From Niabella yanshanensis (GTDB lineage Bacteria > Bacteroidota > Bacteroidia > Chitinophagales > Chitinophagaceae): a stretch of DNA of 64,000 nt. The notes beneath the pieces are model-generated. The model saw only the letters and a program-made list of their open reading frames with translations. It ran no database searches and had not been told where the DNA came from. Where the stretch lies: contig NZ_CP139960.1 in assembly GCF_034424215.1 (NCBI RefSeq), positions 5,479,187 to 5,543,186 of the forward strand. The letters are read 5' to 3'. Shown one piece after another: positions 37,065 through 44,459 of the stretch. Position numbers and translations under genes: made by a program. Numbering within the stretch: the stretch's first letter is position 1; each line of letters begins with the position of its first letter.

Positions 37065-38618
37065 CTAAGTAATATTCGTCTTTTCATTGATCTTTTTTAC
37101 AACCTGGTCCAGGTCTTCTACTGAAGCTACCATCATATTCAGTATTTCCTGTAACTCAGCCGAGATGCCGGCTTCCATATCCTTTATCAGGCTGGCAAGT
37201 CCCAGCAGTCTCATTAATGGGGCACGTACCTCATGCGATTGCGACCAGGCTATATCTCTCAGTGTTTTGTTATATTGCTCAATTGAATTAATATAGCGAA
37301 CCTGCTCGGTAATATCCCGGAAAAATATGGATAATCCGGTTGAAGAAGGAAATGCTCCAACATCGAACCAGGAGCAGGTACCTTCATAGTAAGCCTTAAA
37401 ATATTGCGATTGTCCCGTCTTCATCGCTTCCTGGTAGTTATAATAAAAAGGCGTATCGACGGCATCTGCATATACTTCCCATAAATTGTGATTGATGATG
37501 TCTTTTCTTTTACGTCCCAATATTTGTTCGGCGCGATTATTCCAATAGGTGACTTTCCAGGCCTGATCCACCGCAAAAAAAGCATCTCCGATCCGCTCCA
37601 GTACCATTTCCTTTTCCAGTAAGGCTTCCACAGCAGCCAGTTCTGCTTTTTTAGTAGCATCAATGTCCTGTAAAGTGCCTTCAACGCAAAACGGTTTGCC
37701 CGTGGCGTCTTTTTTTAACCGGCCTTTACCATGCACCCACTTCACGATCCCATTTGCCAGAACAATGCGATGCTCTTTATCGTAGCCGGGAAACATACGA
37801 ATTGATGGTGAAGCTGGAGGGGGAAACAGGTTACGGTCGTCGGGGTGAATGGAGTTCAAAAATGTCTCATACTGTGGAGAAAAATGCCGTTTGTCTACGC
37901 CCAATATTTCATATATCTCATCAGACCAGAATAATTTGCCGGTGTCAAAATTGTATTGCCAGTACCCGATGCGCGCGATCTTTTGCGCCGCTACCAGCTT
38001 AGCCTGCAAATCAGTAAGGGTTTCTAATGCTTCTTCGCGTTGTGTGACATCAACACATAACAATAGGGTGTGATTGACTCCGCGGCTATTAAACAAAAAT
38101 GAAGAAGCCTCCAACTTTACGACCGCCTTATCGGGCCTGAGGTAAGCGAGTATCGATGTGGTCGAATCGACGGGATATGCCTTATAGTTAAGGGTATTAA
38201 GTTCGGGCAATAAAGTAAAGATGTTTTTGCCGATAATTTTTTCCTTTGTAAAACCTAAAAGGTTAACTGCTTTCTGATTGATATCCAATAAAATCCCGGT
38301 ATCAGTCTCATATATCAAATTCGCAATGGGCCCCAGGCGGAATAGTAGCTGGTGACTCTGTTGAATGTCTTGCAGTACCTCATCTTTTGCTCTTAGCTCG
38401 TTATACTTCCGGAGTTGGCCTTTTGAAAAGCGCTGCATAATGAAGTATAGCAATAAAGCAGTGAAGCAAACAAGCAAAAATCCTTTTGCGGTTTGATACC
38501 ATAATACTAACTGGCCTGAGGGAAAGAAGAATGCTATTATGCGATCGCTCAGGTAGATCCATAACATTCCTGTTCCCAGGTAAAGTAGGGTTAAAGGGAG
38601 GGCTTTTAGGAATTTCAT
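37065..38618 (-). CDS. Membrane PAS sensor with DHp-like end and no ATPase domain
   Basis: The ATG at 38618 (MKFLKALPLTLLYLGTGM) starts a two-TM anchor; the longer frame to 38741 overlaps the divergent gene region. 517 residues: TM helices at about 8-26 and 39-60, a coiled stretch, three or four PAS/PAC domains (about 90-200, 215-330, 340-450), then WSQSHEVRAPLMRLLGLASL, which looks like a HisKA H box. The protein stops about 50 residues later (KINEKTNIT) with no N, G1 or G2 box. It cannot autophosphorylate by itself and may be a phosphotransfer or dimerisation partner of another kinase. Confidence 0.85.
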   Translation of the reverse strand: MKFLKALPLTLLYLGTGMLWIYLSDRIIAFFFPSGQLVLWYQTAKGFLLVCFTALLLYFIMQRFSKGQLRKYNELRAKDEVLQDIQQSHQLLFRLGPIANLIYETDTGILLDINQKAVNLLGFTKEKIIGKNIFTLLPELNTLNYKAYPVDSTTSILAYLRPDKAVVKLEASSFLFNSRGVNHTLLLCVDVTQREEALETLTDLQAKLVAAQKIARIGYWQYNFDTGKLFWSDEIYEILGVDKRHFSPQYETFLNSIHPDDRNLFPPPASPSIRMFPGYDKEHRIVLANGIVKWVHGKGRLKKDATGKPFCVEGTLQDIDATKKAELAAVEALLEKEMVLERIGDAFFAVDQAWKVTYWNNRAEQILGRKRKDIINHNLWEVYADAVDTPFYYNYQEAMKTGQSQYFKAYYEGTCSWFDVGAFPSSTGLSIFFRDITEQVRYINSIEQYNKTLRDIAWSQSHEVRAPLMRLLGLASLIKDMEAGISAELQEILNMMVASVEDLDQVVKKINEKTNIT

Positions 38619-38796
38619 CACTTTTCTTTTTCTCTTCGGGGCTGGAAATATACTGCAAGAAATGATAACACAAAAAGTCTGCCCTAATGTACTGACGATC
38701 AAATATGCTTCACGCTCCAACCGTGGGAATAAAATAAGCAATGTGTTCTATTTGCTTTGGCGCGGCATTTGCATACATCTAATCTGTAAAATTCAA

Positions 38797-39135
38797 ATGA
38801 TGAGAAGTGAAGTGGAAAAAGCCGATGTCAGATTATTGTATCAGCTAAAAGATCAGAAGAGAAGATTTATTATACTGGCCCCTTGTCAAAACACAACCTC
38901 CCTGACCAATGGATCTCAAAAAACAGTGTTAACCCTCCATCACTATGACGCGCTGATAACAGCGCGGGCACATAGCAATACTTTAAAGGGAAAGTATACA
39001 TTTATATTTGACCTGGAAAATGAAACCCATTTGTACAAGCTGGAGCAATTGTTGACCAGTGATACGCTTTATGATATTTGTATACAACCTAATGTCATAA
39101 AGTGGGGTGGTGAGCCGGTTGATTCGTTTCAGTAA
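38797..39135 (+). CDS. Hypothetical protein of 112 residues
   Basis: The ATG at 38797 (MMRSEVEKADVRLLYQLKDQ) is preferred over the long upstream extension that would overlap the divergent PAS gene. Soluble, no signal. It contains KRRFIILAPCQN, LTLHHYDALITARAHSNTLKG and TFIFDLENETHLYKLEQLL, giving an alpha/beta impression. I recognise no family. It is divergent from the PAS sensor (178-bp gap) and followed by a hairpin. Confidence 0.6.
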   Translation: MMRSEVEKADVRLLYQLKDQKRRFIILAPCQNTTSLTNGSQKTVLTLHHYDALITARAHSNTLKGKYTFIFDLENETHLYKLEQLLTSDTLYDICIQPNVIKWGGEPVDSFQ

Positions 39136-39342
39136 AGTGTGATAAACTACCATTTGTTATGCTGGGTTTTGAAGGTTTGGTCCTTTAAACAGGGTTTAAA
39201 TGCATTTAATCGGAATTAAATAAATTATTTTTTTGTTAATAACGATAAAGATTGTATATTGGGTCTAGTAATTTAAGTTATTGATTTTTTGCTTTTTAGA
39301 TGCCGAAGGAATTTATTTAATCATGATTTTTTTAGTTGTTTG

Positions 39343-39367
39343 AAATGACGGGTTTTACCCGTCATTT
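39343..39367. terminator. Bidirectional hairpin terminator
   Basis: A perfect 11-bp stem (AAATGACGGGT / ACCCGTCATTT) with a TTT loop, flanked by T-rich sequence on the plus strand and A-rich on the other. It sits between the convergent genes ending at 39135 and 39397 and probably ends both. Confidence 0.7.
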
Positions 39368-39396
39368 TTATTGTTCAGGCAGTGCAAAAGTGTCGA

Positions 39397-40419
39397 TCAT
39401 TGACTGCTGCCTGATTTGCGTTGCTTTTTTTCTATTTTCATACGTTCCCGGATGCCGCCATCTACTCCCGGAGTGGGTAGCGATTCATAAAGGTTTCCTT
39501 TTGTGGGAGGCATCGGCGGCGTTATTTCGGCCTGGTATTTATGTACAATATTTGATCCTGCTCGTTCTATCATACCTGGAAAGCCCCGATGAGCGTTGAT
39601 GCTTAATCTTGCTTTCCAACCAACAGCTAATTCCCTTCGATTAGAAAATATGGCGTGCATAACGGTATTGACTGCCTTTTGCGGATCGTCCATAGCGATC
39701 ATGCGGGGAGCATGGCCCGTGAACACGCCTGCATGGTCCCAAAGAGGTGTGTCCAGAGCATAAGGTAAAATGGTGACCACTTTAATGTTTTTATAACCGG
39801 CCAGTCTTAACTCCTGTCGCAACGTATTGCCCAGCGTTCTGACACCTGATTTGGATATGGAGTATGCGGCCTGGTATGCGGTGGGAATCTCAGCTTCAAC
39901 AGACGAAATATTAATGAGTACACCTGCATTTTGTTTTTTGAACTGATTCAATGCGTAATAACTGCCCGACATAACACCTTTTAAATTAACGTTTACCACA
40001 CGTAGCTGATCCTCAAGAGGTATTTCCCAATACCTGCCTAACACAGCGATACCTGCATTATTGATCCATACATCTATACGCCCAAAGCGGTCAACTACCT
40101 GTTCCGACAGGGATTTTATATCTGCCTCGATGCTTACATCGGTTGGTGCTACCAGGGCCTTACCTCCCAGTACCGTTATCTCTTCCGCTACTTTTTCCAA
40201 CTCTGCTTTATTACGCGATGCCAGAACTACCGTTGCTTTGGATCGGCCCGCCTCCAATGCGATGCCTCTGCCCAAACCACTGGACGCACCGGTGATGACA
40301 ATCACCTTTCCGGATAATTGCTGCCGTTTCGCCGTACCGGGGCTTTGGGTTTTACAGGCCGTAAAAGCGGAGCCCAGTAGTATTAATAACAATATGTTGA
40401 ATAAGGATACATGTTTCAT
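39397..40419 (-). CDS. SDR-family oxidoreductase with lipoprotein signal
   Basis: 340 residues. N-terminus MKHVSLFNILLLILLGSAF followed by TACKTQ, a lipobox-like signal with Cys at about 22. The SDR domain (about 37-280) is complete: TGASSGLGRG cofactor motif, NNAG, catalytic Ser in NISSVEAE and Tyr-Lys in YQAAYSISK. A C-terminal extension (about 290-340) is basic and Pro rich. Bacteroidota have such proteins, but a surface or periplasmic NAD(P)-dependent enzyme is odd because the cofactor is cytoplasmic. It may instead be membrane-tethered facing inward; sequence cannot decide. Confidence 0.85.
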   Translation of the reverse strand: MKHVSLFNILLLILLGSAFTACKTQSPGTAKRQQLSGKVIVITGASSGLGRGIALEAGRSKATVVLASRNKAELEKVAEEITVLGGKALVAPTDVSIEADIKSLSEQVVDRFGRIDVWINNAGIAVLGRYWEIPLEDQLRVVNVNLKGVMSGSYYALNQFKKQNAGVLINISSVEAEIPTAYQAAYSISKSGVRTLGNTLRQELRLAGYKNIKVVTILPYALDTPLWDHAGVFTGHAPRMIAMDDPQKAVNTVMHAIFSNRRELAVGWKARLSINAHRGFPGMIERAGSNIVHKYQAEITPPMPPTKGNLYESLPTPGVDGGIRERMKIEKKQRKSGSSQ

Positions 40420-40871
40420 TGCCTGTGTTTATAAATAATGTGTACCCATCAAATGGCAAGCACTATGCCGCAGCGGCGTTATGACCTGCCCGATGCCCGC
40501 ACAGACGGAAAAGTACAGCTGGCTGCCGGTTAGGCGCTGCCACTGCTGATTCTGCAACGCAGGATCCATTAAAAATGGCTGCAATTGCTTTCACAAACTG
40601 TAGAAAAAAACTGCCCGGTTCCACAATGCGCCCGACGGTACTGTTTTTCGAAAGACGGCTGATGCTGGTAAAAATCAAAAAAATAGAAAAGGGTATTGCC
40701 TGTGGCACTGCCTTTGGACCGGCAGGCTATAAGAGGCCTTGTTGACTGTTCTGCTTTCGACGGTAATGTTTTATGATGGTGCAGCTCATCACTTCAACGG
40801 ATACAGACAGGTTGCAATCGCTACAGGTCCCAAAACAGCATTCTCTTTTATAACTTAATAAATCTATTCTT
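40420..40871. other. Intergenic region without recognisable gene
   Basis: 452 bp between the divergent SDR and manganese-catalase genes. The first part is locally GC rich and has short frames on both strands, none with coding character. I see no consensus -7 element, hairpin or repeat that I would defend. Confidence 0.4.
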
Positions 40872-41816
40872 ATGTTTCATCATGTAAAAGAACTACAATT
40901 TAATGCACGGGTGTCCGCTCCCGATCCCCGTTTTGCCCGGATACTGCTGGAGCAGTTTGGCGGGCCCAATGGAGAACTGAAAGCTGCTATGCAGTATTTT
41001 GTTCAGGCTTTTCCCTGCAAGCAACCCCATCCTGATAAGTATGACATGCTAATGGATATTGCTACTGAAGAGTTCAGTCACCTTGAAATAGTGGGCGCTA
41101 CTATCCAAATGTTGCTTTCCGGCGTCAACGGCGACTTGAAAAATGCTGCTGACGAATCTGAGATTATGCAAACTATGAATCCCACTTCTAAAGAAAGCTA
41201 TATACATGAATCAATGATGAATCCACAGTTTGGCGTTTTATCAGGCGGAGGTCCCATTCTGTCTGATAGTAACGGTAATCCGTGGACTGCAGCTTACGTT
41301 AATGCCAACGGTGATTTATCTGTTGACTTAAGGTCTAATATGGCTGCAGAGTCGAGAGCTAAGATTGTTTATGAGTACCTCATGAAGTTTACTGACGATC
41401 CTTATGTGAAGGATACGCTTCGATTTTTGATGACACGTGAGGTGGCCCATTTCCAGATGTTTGAAGCGGCATTGCAAACCGTACAGCCGAATTTTCCACC
41501 GGGAACTTTGCAGGGGGATGCCCGTTATAGTAACAAGTATTTTAACATGTCGGAGAGCCAAAGCATGAGGGGACCCTGGAACCAGGGTACGAGCAGCCAG
41601 CTGAATGAGGATTGGGTGTATGTAGAAAACCCTTTACAACGGGTGCGGGAAACCAATGGATTGGTAGAGGAGAAAGTTGAGGGGACGAATCGTAGTAATG
41701 AACAAATTGAATCCATGGATAAAGCTTTAGGGCAGGAGAGAAGTGCTGAGGTGGCCAGTGCTACGCCGGATAGCAATATGCAATGGAGTACTTATGACAA
41801 CGATAGTATTATTTGA
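40872..41816 (+). CDS. Manganese (non-heme) catalase
   Basis: 314 residues, normal for the family. It breaks down hydrogen peroxide with a dinuclear Mn centre in a ferritin-like four-helix bundle. Ligands visible: E35 (GELKAAMQYF), E67 and H70 (ATEEFSHLE), E160 (NMAAESRAK) and E190/H193 (TREVAHFQMFEAAL). The C-terminal tail (about 235-314) is polar and glutamate rich (LVEEKVEGTNRSNEQIES) and probably disordered. Cytoplasmic. A hairpin terminator follows at 41845-41879. Confidence 0.95.
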   Translation: MFHHVKELQFNARVSAPDPRFARILLEQFGGPNGELKAAMQYFVQAFPCKQPHPDKYDMLMDIATEEFSHLEIVGATIQMLLSGVNGDLKNAADESEIMQTMNPTSKESYIHESMMNPQFGVLSGGGPILSDSNGNPWTAAYVNANGDLSVDLRSNMAAESRAKIVYEYLMKFTDDPYVKDTLRFLMTREVAHFQMFEAALQTVQPNFPPGTLQGDARYSNKYFNMSESQSMRGPWNQGTSSQLNEDWVYVENPLQRVRETNGLVEEKVEGTNRSNEQIESMDKALGQERSAEVASATPDSNMQWSTYDNDSII

Positions 41817-41844
41817 TGGCGTATGTTTTATGATGGGATAAAAC

Positions 41845-41879
41845 AAACAGCAGATCCGGTAATCCGTGATCTGCTGTTT
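41845..41879. terminator. Hairpin terminator after the catalase gene
   Basis: A 12-bp outer stem (AAACAGCAGATC / GATCTGCTGTTT) with a nested CGG-TAAT-CCG inner stem, starting 29 bp past the catalase stop and followed by AATTT. It also lies downstream of the broken DUF4142 gene on the other strand, so it may be bidirectional. Confidence 0.7.
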
Positions 41880-41906
41880 AATTTAGATGTGATGCCATTG
41901 CCCAGA

Positions 41907-42290
41907 TTAGCGTACCGGAAACAGAGCATTAGCCAGGCTGTCGGCCATCATTTTATGATGACGGATGATCTTCAGTTTGTCAGATGCATAGCCCTTTACA
42001 TTCGCGTTGGATCCGGCCTGCACTTCAGGTTCATGAAGCTGAATAGCTTTTTTAGGGTCTTCCACCATCATATAAATATAAGTTGAGTTGAACCGGTTCT
42101 GGTTCAAGTCGGCAGGATTAATGCCGCGGTAATATGCTATGTGAAGCAATGAGCGAGATTTTTTCAACGGTAATTTTATTTCCCGTATTGTAGAGAAAAG
42201 AGACTCGCTTCCACAAGGTAATTGGTGATGCCCCGATTTTTTGCTCTAAAAACAATGGACCCGACATCAAGTCTTTTGTGGCATCTGCTT
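41907..42290 (-). pseudogene. Decayed DUF4142 gene
   Basis: The minus-strand frame ending at 41907 reads STYIYMMVEDPKKAIQLHE, then VQAGSNANVKGYASDKLKIIRHH, matching the C-terminal half of DUF4142 (YxxxMVxDHxKAIxLFExxxxxGS...VKxYAxxxLPxIxxH). No ATG opens it: the first start is a TTG at 42167. The preceding piece, TNYLVEASLFSLQYGK, resembling the DUF4142 N-terminal helix, lies in another frame and is cut by stops. I infer at least one frameshift and internal loss. Intact relatives are ferritin-like periplasmic proteins often found near stress genes such as catalase. Confidence 0.55.
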
Positions 42291-42315
42291 TGAACCGGTT
42301 GAAGAAATAAAAGCC

Positions 42316-42423
42316 ATGTTTGTAATTATCGGCGCAACAATACTGATCCTGGTTTTGGTAGTCCTGTTTTTTGTGAATAGGGCGCCTAAAAACAGCGACA
42401 ATAACGGCGGCAGAATGAAATAG
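42316..42423 (+). CDS. Small single-TM protein of 35 residues
   Basis: An ATG at 42316 opens MFVIIGATILILVLVVLFFV, then NRAPKNSDNNGGRMK and a stop. It is a single hydrophobic helix with a polar, positively charged tail, a typical small membrane protein layout. It ends 40 bp before the SPW gene and may share its transcript. No homologue recognised; could be chance. Confidence 0.4.
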   Translation: MFVIIGATILILVLVVLFFVNRAPKNSDNNGGRMK

Positions 42424-42463
42424 CATCTTGCTGCTGTCTAATAAATTTTAATACTTATCGTTT

Positions 42464-42805
42464 ATGATTAACACGAAATTACATGGGCTACTAGACTACC
42501 TTGTGGGGGTACTACTGATCCTGGCACCCCGGATATTGGGCTTTGATATGCCCGGTAGTGAGCAAACCTTTTCTATGACAATGGGGGTGGTCATTATCTT
42601 ATACAGTTTGTTCACCCGGTATGAATGGGGACTTGTGCGCATTCTCCCCTTTAAGCTTCATTTATTGATCGATTTTTTATCGGGGTTATTGCTCTTATCT
42701 TCAATGTGGATGCTGGGTACAAAGTCCTGGTTCTTCTTTGCCGTTGGGGCATTAACTATTGTGGTAACCACACTTAGCGGGCGCAGGCGATTTCCGAAGC
42801 TATAA
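42464..42805 (+). CDS. SPW-repeat family small membrane protein
   Basis: 113 residues with four TM helices. Two repeat-like units: LHGLLDYLVGVLLILAPRILGF and LHLLIDFLSGLLLLSSMWMLG, matching the SPW repeat (PF03779-like) pattern of paired helices with a conserved D and G. The basic tail is SGRRRFPKL. The function of the family is unknown; it is often near stress genes. The start MINTKLHG fits well. Confidence 0.8.
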   Translation: MINTKLHGLLDYLVGVLLILAPRILGFDMPGSEQTFSMTMGVVIILYSLFTRYEWGLVRILPFKLHLLIDFLSGLLLLSSMWMLGTKSWFFFAVGALTIVVTTLSGRRRFPKL

Positions 42806-43337
42806 ATCGGAAATATTGTATAAAATGGCCTTGGCAGTTACGGGATAAATACACTCTTTTTAATCTCTGTGCCACACCGCTTAAAATACCACTATCTTAT
42901 CCATGTCTGCCTTTTTGTCGGATAGGGGTGCTTGCTACTGGTAACAACACGAACGTTCAGCGACAGGTTGTTTAGTTACATCTTTTTCCAATATCAATTT
43001 CTGAAAGAAGTGGGAAACGGGGCTTACTTTTTTAAAAAAGAAGAGTTGGGTAAGAGAATAGGGTAAAAGCTACCTTTTTTGTACAAAAACTACCCAAAAT
43101 CTGCTTCCTGTACAAAAATATACCATTTCCGAATGAAACCCACCCATCCCTGGTTCATGTCCATGCTACATTCGTTATCAAAGATGCACCGCCGGGTTAT
43201 TCGCGTATAATTCACTAAAAGGTGAATAAGTTGAAGTTCAGGATGCCTTCTTCTTTAGATTGATCAAACAATAATCAAACGGCTCTTGACAAATTGGCGG
43301 AGCATAACTATTGCTGATAAACGTAAAACGATTGTAT
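42806..43337. promoter_or_regulatory. Upstream region of PUL-B with palindrome and iterated GTA-AAAA-TACC elements
   Basis: 532 bp without a gene. It holds a perfect palindrome, GAACGTTC, at 42951-42958, the same core as the operators at 61848-61861. It also has three related elements of form GTA(C)AAAAnnTACC at 43063-43074, 43081-43094 and 43110-43124. These precede the LacI regulator gene by 213 bp or more. They could be binding sites for PUL-B control; no firm -7 box was found. Confidence 0.35.
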
Positions 43338-44459
43338 ATGAAAGGTAGTTCGATAACGATTGTAGATATAGCTAAAAAACTAAATATATCAAAATCTACG
43401 GTTTCCCGCGCGTTAACCAACAATCCCAATGTAAATCCGGAAACCCGGCAGAAAGTATTAGCATTGGCCGACCAACTGGCTTATCAACCTAACATGTTAT
43501 CGATCGGTTTACGAACGAATAAAACCAAAACCATCGGGATTGTAGTGCCGGAGCTGATCTCATCTTTTTACCCGACAGTGATGGCAGGTGCACAGGAAGC
43601 AGCAGCTCAACGGGGTTTTTCTGTGCTGACGGCCTCCTGTAATGAAAATTATGCAACGGAAGTGGCCAACTCAAAAGTGATGCTGGCCAATTGCGTGGAT
43701 GGCGTATTGGTATCTATTACTAAAGAAACCATCAACTATGATCACTGGATGACTTTTTACCGCAGGGGTATTCCCATTGTATTTTTTGACCGGGTCTGTG
43801 GGGAAATGATGGTACCCAAAGTGGTGGTAAGCGACTATGAATCGTCTTTTAACGCGGTGGCGCACCTGGTGGCTTCGGGCAGGAAACGCATTGCGCACCT
43901 GACCGGCCCGGCGCAAATGCTGATCATGCAGAAAAGATTGAACGGGTACCGGGCCGCGCTTAATAAGCATGGTCTAACCTATGACGAAAGCCTGGTGATT
44001 GACACGGATCTGAATGTGACCAATGTAAAAATGCAGGTGAAATACCTGCTGGAGCAAAAACAGCCAGTTGATGCCATTTTCGCAGTAAATGATGCCATAG
44101 CAATGGAAGCCGTACAGGTTCTTAAAAAAATGAACAAAAGAGTACCGGAGGATATTGCTGTAGTGGGTTTTGGCGATCATTACGGATCGGGCTTTGCCGA
44201 CCCTGCACTCACCACCATTGCCGTACCTAACAGGGAAATGGGCAAAACCGCTATGTCGTTATTGTTAAGTTTAATGGATAAAGAACCTGCCAGCTGGAAA
44301 CCGATCACGCGTATCCTGGATGGGGAACTGGTAGTACGACAATCTACCATAAAACCAGAGCCAATGGTATCTTATGTTTCTTCTTACCCGGGTGTATTCC
44401 AGATGAACAGCCTGCATAACCGGGAGTTTTCTGACGATAAAAAATTAAAGGCGATTTAA
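43338..44459 (+). CDS. LacI-family transcriptional regulator of PUL-B
   Basis: 373 residues from the ATG at 43338 (MKGSSITIVDIAKKLNIS); the frame opens slightly earlier. N-terminal LacI HTH (about 6-55): ITIVDIAKKLNISKSTVSRAL, LADQLAYQPN hinge helix. The periplasmic-binding-protein-like effector domain (about 65-345) has TIGIVVPELISSFYPTVMAG, PIVFFDRV, RKRIAHLTGP and DAIFAVNDAIAMEAVQVL. It senses a small sugar and binds palindromic DNA. Its stop overlaps the GH36 start by 1 bp, so it is the first gene of the glycosidase operon. Candidate operators lie at 61830-61861. Confidence 0.94.
   Translation: MKGSSITIVDIAKKLNISKSTVSRALTNNPNVNPETRQKVLALADQLAYQPNMLSIGLRTNKTKTIGIVVPELISSFYPTVMAGAQEAAAQRGFSVLTASCNENYATEVANSKVMLANCVDGVLVSITKETINYDHWMTFYRRGIPIVFFDRVCGEMMVPKVVVSDYESSFNAVAHLVASGRKRIAHLTGPAQMLIMQKRLNGYRAALNKHGLTYDESLVIDTDLNVTNVKMQVKYLLEQKQPVDAIFAVNDAIAMEAVQVLKKMNKRVPEDIAVVGFGDHYGSGFADPALTTIAVPNREMGKTAMSLLLSLMDKEPASWKPITRILDGELVVRQSTIKPEPMVSYVSSYPGVFQMNSLHNREFSDDKKLKAI

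Noticed and set aside
40463..40708. Minus-strand frame of 81 codons in the SDR-catalase gap
   Set aside because: No homology, no promoter, composition set by local GC; not kept as a gene.
42118..42426. Minus-strand frame of 102 codons
   Set aside because: It overlaps the decayed DUF4142 gene and runs antisense to the 35-residue TM frame; no DUF4142 match in this frame.
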